Shown piece by piece: positions 1-7,944 of a stretch of 8,053 nt of DNA; position 1 is the stretch's first letter; each line of letters starts with the position of its first letter. Below the pieces are notes generated by a model, which saw only the letters and a program-made list of their open reading frames with translations, did not search any database and had not been told where the DNA came from. The DNA comes from Parachlamydiaceae bacterium (GTDB lineage: Bacteria; Chlamydiota; Chlamydiia; Chlamydiales; Parachlamydiaceae). The stretch covers positions 1 to 8,053 of the forward strand of contig JACDDG010000098.1 in assembly GCA_013817115.1 (NCBI GenBank), read 5' to 3'. The position numbers and the translations under genes are program-made.

Positions 1-64
1 TAATTTTGCCATAAAAATAAAAAAAATTATTTTTGTAAAGAAAAAGATGTGGGTAGAAGTATGG

Positions 65-200
65 CTGCACCCGGGGCTATTAACAGTTCCCCCTACCGGG
101 GGATAGGAGCATGAATTGCTTTTTAGATTCTAAATTTAGCCGTATTTTAACGATGTTCTATCCCCCGGTAGGGGGAACTGTTAATAAGCCCCGGGTGCAG
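65..200. repeat. Long near-perfect inverted repeat (42/43-bp arms)
   Basis: The left arm spans 65-106 and the right arm 158-200. The right arm read on the other strand equals the left arm except for one extra T, so about 42 positions pair, with a 51-base spacer (107-157). Each arm begins with CTGCACCCGGGGCT at its outer end and has CCCCCTACCGGGGG near its inner end. That inner block can itself fold as a 5-bp stem with a 4-base loop. The arms are much more GC-rich than the AT-rich surroundings. No coding potential is seen in the spacer. The structure lies about 280 bases downstream of atpC on the minus strand, with no immediate U-tract, so it is probably a mobile REP/MITE-type element and not a dedicated terminator. 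The sequence comparison is direct; the element class is inference. Confidence 0.85.
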
Positions 201-220
201 CGATAGCGGAACCCGGGGTT
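187..220. repeat. REP-like palindrome overlapping the long inverted repeat
   Basis: CCCCGGGT at 189-196 pairs with ACCCGGGG at 211-218 around a 14-base centre containing AGCG twice. The left half of this hairpin is also the outer end of the right arm of the 65-200 repeat, so the two structures are mutually exclusive. The layout resembles the widespread bacterial palindromes with CCCGGGT arms around an AGCG-type centre. That family likeness is from memory. Confidence 0.6.
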
Positions 221-238
221 CGGATCATTACAAATCGT

Positions 239-265
239 GCGCCCCGGTAGGCCGGTAGGGGCGCC
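239..265. repeat. Small GC palindrome with tandem CCGGTAGG
   Basis: GCGCCCC (239-245) pairs with GGGGCGC (258-264). Within it the octamer CCGGTAGG occurs twice in exact tandem (244-251, 252-259). The same octamer occurs in the right arm of the nearby long repeat (165-172) and inverted in its left arm (92-99). All these palindromes therefore share a module and probably belong to one repeat family. Confidence 0.65.
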
Positions 266-482
266 AGAAAGCCACTTAAGTGCTTAGCCACCGCTGCAAG
301 CTTTCCACACGTTGCTTAATGCGAGAGGGAGAGCCTTAGCTGTGAACTACAAAAGGATTTTAGGGCAATGTTTTAAATGCATAACTTTTCAAAAAAAGAT
401 TGAGTTAAAAGTGTGATAGGAATGACGAGCTATATTTAATGCTGCCGTGTGATGGTTAATCATCTTGGTTTTGTTCTTGAAA
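266..482. other. Intergenic region downstream of atpC, no gene seen
   Basis: About 217 bases follow the atpC stop on the minus strand. I see no supportable gene. A perfect 10-bp palindrome CACTTAAGTG lies at 273-282. No hairpin followed by a T-tract that would make a convincing rho-independent terminator for the operon is visible close to the atpC stop. A short stop-bounded minus-strand reading of 15-19 codons (about 277-333) looks protein-like but is too short to call. Confidence 0.5.
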
Positions 483-745
483 CTAATCTTCCTCGCAAAG
501 CTCAAAGGAATCTGCCAAAAGTATTGCACGGTTGTCATTTATTTCAAAAAAACCACCCGACATTTTCCAGGTCCATTTTTTCTTTGCTTCATCCATAATC
601 ACAAGCTTACCGGCAATCAGTAGCGAGACCATGGGTGCATGGTTCCAGAGTATCTCGAAAAAACCCAGGGCACCCGGAGCGACTAACATCCGGGCTTTGC
701 CACTAAAAATTACCTTTTCCGGTACCGCTACAAATAGATCAAACA

Positions 746-746
<1 letters not shown>
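483..746 (-). CDS. atpC: F1 ATP synthase epsilon subunit, short form
   Basis: Epsilon sits on the rotor foot beside gamma, at the junction of F1 and the c ring. The 87 residues cover only the N-terminal beta-sandwich domain. Recognisable family positions include the VPEKVIFSGKA stretch (8-18), the GALGFFEI..NHAPMV block (25-40; E. coli has a GELGIYPGHAPLL-type block here) and MSGGFFEI (62-69). The protein ends straight after the last strand (LLADSFEL), so the two C-terminal helices found in 130-140-residue epsilons are absent. Short epsilons are known in other lineages such as Chlorobi and Bacteroidetes, so this need not be a damaged gene. The ATG overlaps the atpD stop by one base (TAATG), indicating translational coupling. 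No strong Shine-Dalgarno is seen, only purine-rich AGAGAAAG. It is the last gene of the operon. Confidence 0.93.
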
Positions 747-2277
<1,531 letters not shown>

Positions 2278-3123
2278 TCACTGGACGCCGGATGCAATTT
2301 CTATCATTTCTCGCGTGATCCCTTCTTGTCTCATCTTATTACGAACAATCGTCAGACTCTCCATCACTTCTTCCGAATTTTTACTTGCCATTTGCATTGC
2401 CATTATGCGGGCGCCTAATTCTGAGGCATAAGCTTCAAACAATGCCTCTTGAAGCCCTATAGAGCAATACAATGGGAGCAATTTCGATAAAATCTCATTT
2501 GCAGATGGCTCATAAATGTAATCGGGAACTTTTGTCAACTTTTCAGCTTCTACTTTTTCAAAATTAAGAAATTTTTTCACTACAATCTTTCTAGTAGAAA
2601 TCGAAATGTAGTCTGTATAGATTAACCAAACTTCATCATATTTACCTAGTGAATAATCATCTATTATCTGATTTGAAAAAGAGGAGATCTCTGTCAAAGT
2701 TATTTTTCCGGCCCAATTCGTTATCTTGGATTCAATCGGCCAATTTCGACGCTGAAAATAATCAATCGATTTCTTTCCAAAAAGAAATAAATCGATGGTT
2801 TCTTTAGAATAATTTTGTAAAAATTTTTCTGCAGAATTTAAAATTTTAGAATTGTAAGATCCTGACAACCCCTTATCGGCAGCTATAACAATAAGGGCGG
2901 TTTTTTTTACCGCACGTTTTTCAAACAAAGGATGTACAAATTCTTCCGAAGCGGCTAAATGCTCAACCATCTCACGCATTTTAAGTGCATAAGGACGCGA
3001 ATTCTCCAGCGATATTTGAGCCCGACGGAGACGCGCACCTGCAACCCGTTCCATTGCATCAGTGATTTTTTTAACATTTTCGACAGATTTTAATCGCCTA
3101 CGTATTTCCCGCAAGGTGGTCAT
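2278..3123 (-). CDS. atpG: F1 ATP synthase gamma subunit (rotor shaft)
   Basis: Gamma is the central shaft that couples rotation of the c ring to the catalytic beta subunits. At 281 residues it is close to the usual 285-290. The N-terminal coiled-coil helix shows the family pattern [17 protein letters not shown] (20-36). The Rossmann-like middle contains [10 protein letters not shown] (82-91), matching the family SDKGLCGGLN-type segment. The C-terminal helix carries [14 protein letters not shown] (234-247) and ends with [13 protein letters not shown], the conserved end of gamma. The ATG lies inside atpA, giving a 26-bp overlap, with an AGAGAAG ribosome-binding site seven bases upstream; translation is probably coupled to atpA. 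No defects are seen. Confidence 0.98.
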   Translation of the reverse strand: MTTLREIRRRLKSVENVKKITDAMERVAGARLRRAQISLENSRPYALKMREMVEHLAASEEFVHPLFEKRAVKKTALIVIAADKGLSGSYNSKILNSAEKFLQNYSKETIDLFLFGKKSIDYFQRRNWPIESKITNWAGKITLTEISSFSNQIIDDYSLGKYDEVWLIYTDYISISTRKIVVKKFLNFEKVEAEKLTKVPDYIYEPSANEILSKLLPLYCSIGLQEALFEAYASELGARIMAMQMASKNSEEVMESLTIVRNKMRQEGITREMIEIASGVQ

Positions 3124-4627
3124 TGTTGAACTTCTCTTTAAATTTTCCTATCGCTTCTTTCAATAAATCAAGCGTTTCTTGAGATAAATCCTTGGACTCT
3201 GCAATTGATTGCGGAATCTGTCTGTATTCTTGTTCAATGAAAGAAAAAAGTCCGCTTTCAAAGTTTTTAATTCGGTCTAGAGGAAGATCATCAAGATATC
3301 CTTTTGTTCCCGCAAAGATAATAATGATCATTTTCTCTAGAGAATAGGGTTTGTATTTATCTTGTTTTAAAATTTCAACCATACGCTCTCCTCGACTTAG
3401 CTGGGCAATAGTTGCGTCATCAAGTTCAGAACCAAATTGAGTAAATGCTGCAAGCTCACGGTACTGCGCTAAATCTAAGCGTAAACTGCCTGTAACTTTT
3501 TTCATTGCCTTAGTCTGTGCTTTCCCCCCTACCCTAGACACTGAAATTCCGACGTTTACTGCAGGGCGCACACCAGAATAAAATAGATCTGATTCCAGAT
3601 AAATTTGACCGTCAGTAATCGAGATCACATTCGTTGGAATGTATGTTGTCACATCATTGGCCTGAGTCTCAATAACCGGGATAGCTGTGAGTGAGCCTCC
3701 ACCAAGCGAATCATTTAGCTTAGCGGCTCTTTCTAGCAATCGTGAGTGTAGATAAAAAATGTCGCCGGGATATGCTTCTCTACCTGGAGGACGTCTTAGT
3801 AGCAAAGCCAACTGACGATATGCTTGTGCATGCTTTGAAAGATCATCATAGAAGCAAACTGCATGTTGACCATTGTACATAAAGTACTCACCTAAGGCAG
3901 CACCGGAATAGGGAGCTATATATTGCATCGGAGCAGGATCTGAAGCAGAAGCAACTACCACAGTCGTATATTCCATTGCGCCTCTTTCTTCTAGAAGAGA
4001 TACGATTTGAGAAACCACTGATTTCTTCTGTCCGATAGCTACATAGATGCAAACAACATTCTTACCTTTTTGGTTGAGTATCATATCTAAAATCAACGTC
4101 GTTTTTCCTGTCTGCCGATCTCCAATAATTAACTCCCTCTGCCCTTTCCCGATAGGAATCATGGCGTCAACAGCCTTAATTCCAGTTTGTAAAGGCTGAT
4201 TCACAGGTTGTCTTTCGACTACCCCAGGACCCATACTTTCCAAATTACGAGATTGATCCGTGACAATTGGCCCTTTACCATCGATTGGCGCTCCAAGGGC
4301 ATTAACGACCCTACCTAATAAAGCAGGCCCGACAGGAATCGAAGCTAAACGGCCGGTGCGTTTTACAATATCTTGTTCTTTTAAACCCTCTTGAGTTCCT
4401 AGTAAGACAACTTTTACGCTATCTTGTTCAAGATTCAAAACAATCCCGTAGGTTCCATTAGAAAATTCGATCCATTCCGACATCATCGCATCGTCAAGAC
4501 CCCAAACATTGGCGATTCCGTCTCCCAATTGCAAAATATACCCTACGGATTCTAGGGTAAGTTGATCGTTGTATTCCTTTATTTCTTTCTCTATCGCCCA
4601 AGCGACTTCCTCTGCCCTGAGTGTCAT
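3098..4627 (-). CDS. atpA: F1 ATP synthase alpha subunit
   Basis: Alpha alternates with beta in the F1 hexamer, binds non-catalytic nucleotide and supplies the arginine finger to the catalytic sites. The 509 residues are of normal length. Seen in order: N-terminal beta-barrel (about 25-95), Walker A GDRQTGKT (169-176), the [13 protein letters not shown] segment (260-272), and the signature [13 protein letters not shown] (355-367) with the arginine finger at Arg365. A helical C-terminal domain follows. All expected residues are present. The start ATG overlaps the atpH stop as ATGA (4 bp), preceded by an AAAGGGA ribosome-binding site, which indicates tight coupling to delta. The 3' end overlaps atpG by 26 bp. 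Confidence 0.99.
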   Translation of the reverse strand: MTLRAEEVAWAIEKEIKEYNDQLTLESVGYILQLGDGIANVWGLDDAMMSEWIEFSNGTYGIVLNLEQDSVKVVLLGTQEGLKEQDIVKRTGRLASIPVGPALLGRVVNALGAPIDGKGPIVTDQSRNLESMGPGVVERQPVNQPLQTGIKAVDAMIPIGKGQRELIIGDRQTGKTTLILDMILNQKGKNVVCIYVAIGQKKSVVSQIVSLLEERGAMEYTTVVVASASDPAPMQYIAPYSGAALGEYFMYNGQHAVCFYDDLSKHAQAYRQLALLLRRPPGREAYPGDIFYLHSRLLERAAKLNDSLGGGSLTAIPVIETQANDVTTYIPTNVISITDGQIYLESDLFYSGVRPAVNVGISVSRVGGKAQTKAMKKVTGSLRLDLAQYRELAAFTQFGSELDDATIAQLSRGERMVEILKQDKYKPYSLEKMIIIIFAGTKGYLDDLPLDRIKNFESGLFSFIEQEYRQIPQSIAESKDLSQETLDLLKEAIGKFKEKFNNDHLAGNT

Positions 4628-5169
4628 GATGTTCCCTTTAAAAGGTGTTTCTTAAGCCTTGAAAGTTTTCCTTTGATGCTAGCATCTAGCATTTTATTTC
4701 CAATCATGAGGATGCCACCACCAATTAATGAGGGCTTAATCTCGTGATTGATCTGAGTCTTACCCTGAAAAAGCTTATCGAGTTCTTGCGTTAGCTTTTC
4801 ATTTGTCTCTGCATCCACAAAGGCTGCGGATAGTAAACGCACATTTATAATACCTAGCTTTTCAGAAGTCAAACGACGATATTCTTTAATGATCTCAGGT
4901 AAAAATTCAAGACGTTTCTTTTTTAACAAAAACTTTAAAAATGTTGCAATTATAGGATCGTAATCATCCCCTAAAGACCTTTTTAAAAGTTCAATTTTGA
5001 GTGCATCATCGAATTGTGGAGACACCATAAAACGCAAAAATTCAGATGGCTTTTGCAAGAGAATCTCAAGAGGCTCAAAATCTTTGAGTTGACTTTCGAT
5101 AGAATCCTGGAGCGGAACCATGCGAAACAGCACCCTTGCGTATCGGTTAGAAATTTCCGAATTATTCAA
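4624..5169 (-). CDS. atpH: F1 ATP synthase delta subunit (OSCP), TTG start
   Basis: Delta links the top of the alpha3beta3 hexamer to the b-subunit stalk and so holds the stator still. The 181 residues match the family length of about 175-180. The N-terminal helical bundle begins with NRYARVLF (8-15), like the ANRYAKALF-type opening of the family. The C-terminal signature is [20 protein letters not shown] (146-165). The start is TTG, overlapping the atpF stop as TTGA, with GGAGG four bases upstream. The next in-frame ATG is Met17, which would remove conserved N-terminal residues, so TTG is the better start. The gene overlaps atpA by 4 bp at its end. Confidence 0.96.
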   Translation of the reverse strand: MNNSEISNRYARVLFRMVPLQDSIESQLKDFEPLEILLQKPSEFLRFMVSPQFDDALKIELLKRSLGDDYDPIIATFLKFLLKKKRLEFLPEIIKEYRRLTSEKLGIINVRLLSAAFVDAETNEKLTQELDKLFQGKTQINHEIKPSLIGGGILMIGNKMLDASIKGKLSRLKKHLLKGTS

Positions 5170-5648
5170 TGAGCCTCCACATAATCTGTAATGCCATTAA
5201 GAATGTCTTTCTGGTTGTTTTCGTCAAGATTGCCTTGAAGAACTTTTTCTATGGCACCCATAGTTATTCCAACAATTTCTTGCTTAAGTTGAGCTTGCGC
5301 CTTTTGAATTTCTCTCTGAGTATCCTCTTGGGCTTTTATCAAAATGTTTCGTGCTTGCTCCTGAGCATCCAGATGAATATTCTGCGCTTGAAGCTTCGCT
5401 TCTTCGACCGCTTTTTGAATCTTCAGCTGTGCATAAATATCCAGTTCTTTAAGCTTGGTTTGATACTCTGAGATTAATTCATCAATCTTATTCTTTTGCT
5501 CGGCGATCGAATCATATTCTAATTGAATTTTTTGCTTCCTAGTATTCAAAGCCACTAGAATATGCTCCCAGGCAAACCGCTTTAAAATCCAAAACATCAG
5601 CAAAAAGGATATGATCTGGGTAATCACCTGTACAAAGTCTATGCGCAT
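5166..5648 (-). CDS. atpF: Fo ATP synthase b subunit (peripheral stalk)
   Basis: Subunit b anchors the stator: one N-terminal membrane helix and a long parallel coiled coil that reaches delta. The 160-residue length is typical. A hydrophobic segment at about 5-22 is followed by Lys23-Arg24 at the membrane face and then the RKQKI-type segment (37-41) seen at the start of the tether domain. From about 40 to 140 the chain is almost entirely charged or Ala/Gln-rich helix (for example QARNILIKAQEDTQREIQKA near 98-117), as expected for the stalk. There is only one b gene here, so a homodimer is likely. The ATG begins one base after the atpE stop. The gene overlaps atpH by 4 bp. Confidence 0.95.
   Translation of the reverse strand: MRIDFVQVITQIISFLLMFWILKRFAWEHILVALNTRKQKIQLEYDSIAEQKNKIDELISEYQTKLKELDIYAQLKIQKAVEEAKLQAQNIHLDAQEQARNILIKAQEDTQREIQKAQAQLKQEIVGITMGAIEKVLQGNLDENNQKDILNGITDYVEAH
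5174..5178 (-). promoter_or_regulatory. Ribosome-binding site of atpH
   Basis: GGAGG on the minus strand lies four bases before the TTG codon at 5167-5169, inside the end of atpF. It is the strongest Shine-Dalgarno in the operon and is the main reason to accept the rare TTG start within the TTGA stop-start overlap. Confidence 0.7.
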
Positions 5649-5649
5649 C

Positions 5650-5889
5650 TCAAACCATCCTACCTAAGGATAAGAAGAATACGATAAGAGCATAAATTGT
5701 CAGTGCTTCGATTAGAGCAGCACCAATAATCATGCTTGTTAAGATCTTTCCTGAAGCTTCAGGTTGACGCCCAATAGCGCTCAAAGCACTTGCAACGGCT
5801 ATTCCTAATCCAATTCCTGAACCAAGTGCAGCAATTCCGACACACAAAGGAGCCGTAAGAGCTAATGCATATCCAACATCCCCAGCCAT
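5650..5889 (-). CDS. atpE: Fo ATP synthase c subunit (ring proteolipid)
   Basis: Subunit c forms the rotating ring that carries ions across the membrane. The 79-residue hairpin has helix 1 with the GSGIGLGIA glycine motif (23-31), the polar loop RQP (41-43) and helix 2 with the ion-binding Glu61 in ALIEALTIY. By alignment from RQP with the Na+-binding c subunit of Ilyobacter, the Gln32 position is Leu28 and the Ser66 position is Ala62; only the tyrosine (Tyr66) is retained. The Na+ ligand set is therefore incomplete and proton coupling is expected. The ATG follows a clear GGAG Shine-Dalgarno. A 441-bp repeat-bearing spacer separates it from atpB, while atpF follows after one base. Confidence 0.98.
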   Translation of the reverse strand: MAGDVGYALALTAPLCVGIAALGSGIGLGIAVASALSAIGRQPEASGKILTSMIIGAALIEALTIYALIVFFLSLGRMV

Positions 5890-5962
5890 TTTTTTTCTCC
5901 TAGTAAATAATTTCAGTTTATTTAACCGTAGATACTACTACATTGTAAATTTTTTATTGACA

Positions 5963-6138
5963 CCCTGGTACTGCGTTCGACAGGTTCGCTTAAACAAAAA
6001 ATATTTTAGTTTTCAAATCTTCCCCCTTTGGTTTCCGCCTCTACACACTGGTGTATGAGTATACCACGAAAACCAAAAGAAAAATCTTTGAGACTTAACA
6101 ATTTTTGTTTCAAGCGAACTTATTGAACGCAGACTAGG
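5963..6138. mobile_element. MITE-like palindromic element between atpB and atpE
   Basis: About 175 bp form one imperfect palindrome centred near 6049. Matching blocks from outside inwards are CTGCGTTC (5971-5978) with GAACGCAG (6125-6132), GTTCGCTT (5984-5991) with AAGCGAAC (6112-6119), AAACAAAAA (from 5992) with TTTTTGTTT (6102-6110), and a GGTTTCCG/CGAAAACC block (6030-6037, 6067-6074, one mismatch). The tip is TACAC (6042-6046) with GTGTA (6051-6055). Most positions of the two arms agree, with a few indels. There is no transposase and no obvious target-site duplication. The size, structure and intergenic position fit a non-autonomous MITE. Transcribed, it would fold into a very long hairpin inside the operon mRNA. 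Confidence 0.75.
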
Positions 6139-6330
6139 CGGATCTACGAGATCACAACCCCGAGGCTTTCAAACAGCCTAGGATATCAATAAAAACTTTA
6201 CAGTATACTAGAGAGCCTTTAATTTTTTAAATTAAAGCACTTCATTATGTCTCTTTGACCATTTTGCACAACAGCAGTTGCCAATATTCTTATATAACAG
6301 TTTTTCTATCCAACCTCAGCTCTACTCGAA
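6139..6330 (-). other. Rest of the atpB-atpE spacer, possible internal promoter
   Basis: No gene is seen. An AT-rich palindrome (CTTTAATTT ... AAATTAAAG) lies at 6217-6237. On the minus strand TATACT (plus 6202-6207) matches the -10 consensus at five of six positions, but no good -35 is visible. A separate promoter for atpE would make sense after a repeat insertion, but the evidence is weak. A 5-bp hairpin AGGCT/AGCCT lies at 6163-6179. Confidence 0.3.
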
Positions 6331-7524
6331 CTACACAGGCGCCTGCTCATCATGCTCAGGCATTGATAACAAAATATAAATTGTGCTCATTAAAGTAAAT
6401 ACCAATGCCTGAATAAATCCTGTAAATAACGCAAACAACATAAATGGTAGCTGCAAAGGCAATGCAATCGGTAGTTGTGAAGCAGCAAATAAGGTGACTC
6501 CAAAAAGAGCGAAGGCTCCGATCAGGATGTCTTCTCCTACAACATTTCCGAACAAACGAAAAGCAAGTGTCATGGGGCGTGTGAACTGAGTCAGTAATTC
6601 TATCGGTAGCATCAGTGGCACCATAGCCCAACCTACAGCTCCAGATGGGGATCCTGCCATGTGGTAGAAATAACCTTTCAGCCCAAATGTCTTAATACTT
6701 TGGTACTGAACAATGGCAAAAACGCACATTGCCAAGGCAACAGTTATATTCAAGCTTGAAGATGGTGATTTTAGGAAAGGAATTAACACCATCCAATTCA
6801 TCACAAGAATATAGATAAATAAAGTGCCCAAAAAGGGCACAAATTTTTCTCCTTTAGGTCCTAAGAGCTCAGAAGTAATCTTCTGCAATAATTCGACGAA
6901 GTACTCCAGAGCATTTTGTATCCCTTCAGGCACAATAGAATTACGTTTGGCACCAATGCAAAAAATTATCGAAATGATTACAGCTGCAATCAATGAAAAA
7001 ATAATATTTTCCCATTGGTGAATGAAATTTTGCGCGGGTGTAAGGTCATCACCGTGAAAGAGTAATGTGAAAATATTTGGAACTTCGGGAACATCGGTTG
7101 TCAAGTTTGCTTGTATCACACTGGGAATTAAAAGTAGTAAAGGCATAAGACAAGCGGCAGAAAGGTAAAAAGTTTCTTTAATGCTATTTACAATCAGTAC
7201 AATGAAAATTAAAGAAAATCCAAGCAGAAAATAAATCGCCGGTAAATTAAAAAAAGTAATGATGAAATATGCAGCTATGTATAGAAGAGGAAACTTGACA
7301 AGTAAACTCCCTAATATTTTGAGAGGGCTTTTCCTTTTTTCAATTGTCAAAATGTTCTGAAGAACTACTTTGATTAAGAATATATTTACGCATGACCACC
7401 CCCCCCCTAAAAGTACTGCAAAAGCAGGTTCTGGTTGTTCTAAGCCAACATAAATGGCTAAAAATAAAACCAAGGCCAATACCAGGCACCCTTTAATGGC
7501 TTTTTGAAAAAACTCAAACTCCAT
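6331..7524 (-). CDS. atpB: Fo ATP synthase a subunit with fused AtpI-like N-terminal domain
   Basis: Subunit a forms the ion half-channels beside the c ring. Read from the ATG at 7524 it has 397 residues, well above the roughly 240-290 usual for bacteria. Residues from about 145 onward are canonical subunit a, with the essential arginine in FRLFGN (Arg323), Glu331 and Gln372 in the last helices, and the end MPEHDE. Residues about 8-115 form four hydrophobic segments, with AFAVLLGGGWSCVNIFLIK (34-52) resembling AtpI (ATP synthase I). The linker (about 121-139) looks like a signal peptide ending VIQA. No stop or plausible start separates the two parts, so this is a fusion. The chosen ATG has AAAAGG seven bases upstream and overlaps atpZ by 11 bp; an upstream ATG at 7569 would add 15 residues but looks less likely. 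Confidence 0.95.
   Translation of the reverse strand: MEFEFFQKAIKGCLVLALVLFLAIYVGLEQPEPAFAVLLGGGWSCVNIFLIKVVLQNILTIEKRKSPLKILGSLLVKFPLLYIAAYFIITFFNLPAIYFLLGFSLIFIVLIVNSIKETFYLSAACLMPLLLLIPSVIQANLTTDVPEVPNIFTLLFHGDDLTPAQNFIHQWENIIFSLIAAVIISIIFCIGAKRNSIVPEGIQNALEYFVELLQKITSELLGPKGEKFVPFLGTLFIYILVMNWMVLIPFLKSPSSSLNITVALAMCVFAIVQYQSIKTFGLKGYFYHMAGSPSGAVGWAMVPLMLPIELLTQFTRPMTLAFRLFGNVVGEDILIGAFALFGVTLFAASQLPIALPLQLPFMLFALFTGFIQALVFTLMSTIYILLSMPEHDEQAPV
7399..7407 (-). repeat. Homopolymer G9 tract inside atpB
   Basis: Nine consecutive Gs on the coding (minus) strand encode Gly40-Gly42 of the long atpB product, in its AtpI-like part. Loss of one G leads to a stop within about seven codons; gain of one G gives an out-of-frame stretch of about 20 codons and then a stop. 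A mononucleotide run of this length is a potential replication or transcription slippage site. The tract is directly visible; slippage itself is inference. It could also hide a sequencing error, though the reading frame is intact as given. Confidence 0.7.
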
Positions 7525-7714
7525 TGCCAAACCTTTTAATAATGCGATAGACCTCTCTAAAGCCTGCAAACAGTCCTAAAAAAATCAACAAAAGTGTAAA
7601 TACAGGAAATGTATCCCATTTTTTATCCAGCCATTGACCGAAAAACCATCCTACAATAGGAGACAATCCGATAATTAGGGGGATCGTTAAAAATGCTGCA
7701 AGCTGTCTCATCAT
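7514..7714 (-). CDS. atpZ: AtpZ/AtpQ-like small membrane protein (ATPase gene 1 family)
   Basis: A 65-67-residue protein with two membrane helices (about 7-27 and 37-53, counting from the GTG). Between them is FGQWLDKKWDTFP, and the end is FREVYRIIKRF. This G..LD...T.P...VYR..K pattern is typical of the small proteins encoded first in many ATP synthase operons (AtpZ, or AtpQ in N-ATPases), proposed to help membrane-sector assembly or form a divalent-cation channel with AtpI. Its position just upstream of the AtpI-like domain of atpB fits that role. The start is ambiguous: GTG (7717), ATG (7714) and ATG (7711) are consecutive codons, and the only Shine-Dalgarno-like sequence (GGGA, plus 7730-7733) is 12-15 bases away. 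The 3' end overlaps atpB by 11 bp. The family call rests on the pattern and context. Confidence 0.82.
   Translation of the reverse strand: MMRQLAAFLTIPLIIGLSPIVGWFFGQWLDKKWDTFPVFTLLLIFLGLFAGFREVYRIIKRFGNGV
7532..7537 (-). promoter_or_regulatory. Ribosome-binding site of atpB
   Basis: AAAAGG on the minus strand, seven bases before the ATG at 7522-7524 and inside the 3' end of the atpZ-like gene. It supports this ATG over the one at 7569, which would create a 56-bp overlap. Confidence 0.55.
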
Positions 7715-7755
7715 CACGTAAAAAAAAATTCCCGACTTTGAACCTGTTAAGCGCT

Positions 7756-7784
7756 AGTTTCCTATTCCGACATTTATTTGTCAA
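7756..7784 (-). promoter_or_regulatory. Candidate operon promoter upstream of atpZ
   Basis: On the minus strand a perfect TTGACA (plus 7779-7784) is followed after 17 bases by GAAACT (plus 7756-7761), a poor -10 with three of six matches. It would give a short leader before the start codon at 7714. An alternative AT-rich -10-like sequence (ATTATAAAAAT, near plus 7885-7896) lies further upstream and would give a leader of roughly 170 bases. Only the -35 match is strong. Confidence 0.35.
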
Positions 7785-7830
7785 TGGTAAGGACGAGCAC
7801 TCTCTCCGCTTTGTTGATCACAGGGTTGTC

Positions 7831-7852
7831 ACTCAGCTTATAAAATCTGAGT
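7831..7852. repeat. Small hairpin in the operon leader region
   Basis: ACTCAG (7831-7836) pairs with CTGAGT (7847-7852) around a 10-base AT-rich loop. GGTTGT (7824-7829) and ACAACC (7875-7880) could close a larger surrounding stem. No T-tract follows on either strand. It may be a leader structure or a remnant repeat; no function can be assigned. Confidence 0.4.
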
Positions 7853-7904
7853 AAGAAGATCAAAGTTTAAAACAACAACCTTATTTTTATAATATTTGGA
7901 AGTA

Positions 7905-7944
7905 GGGTATCTTATACGGTACTTATGTAAGTGTTCAGATACCC
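7905..7944. repeat. Alternative stem sharing an arm with the strong hairpin
   Basis: GGGTATCT (7905-7912) is complementary to AGATACCC (7937-7944), which is also part of the left arm of the 7934-7997 hairpin. The shared segment can therefore pair in either direction. Inside lies ACTTATGTAAGT (7921-7932), itself a 5-bp mini-hairpin. The layout resembles a mutually exclusive attenuator, but may simply be degenerate repeat copies. Confidence 0.4.

Noticed and set aside
13..34. AT-only inverted repeat AAAAATAA/TTATTTTT as a terminator
   Set aside because: Such matches are expected by chance in A/T-rich sequence and the stem has no G-C pairs.
65..265. CRISPR array
   Set aside because: The repeated blocks are palindromic, of unequal length and irregularly spaced, with no series of direct repeats and unique spacers and no cas genes.
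277..333. Short minus-strand reading ending in RIKQRVESLQRWLST before a TAA, looking like the tail of a transposase or phage protein
   Set aside because: Only about 19 codons between stops and no start or recognisable domain; possible fossil but not supportable.
385..482. Rho-independent terminator directly after atpC
   Set aside because: Only weak, short inverted repeats (for example GATG/CATC near 451-464) and no stem followed by a T-tract on the minus strand.
6356..6631. Second minus-strand frame inside atpB
   Set aside because: It is an out-of-frame shadow of the conserved a-subunit C-terminal region; the product is rich in His, Arg and Cys and resembles no known protein.
7784..7843. 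19-codon plus-strand ORF with a hydrophobic, leader-peptide-like sequence
   Set aside because: No ribosome-binding site, antisense to the operon leader and likely chance.
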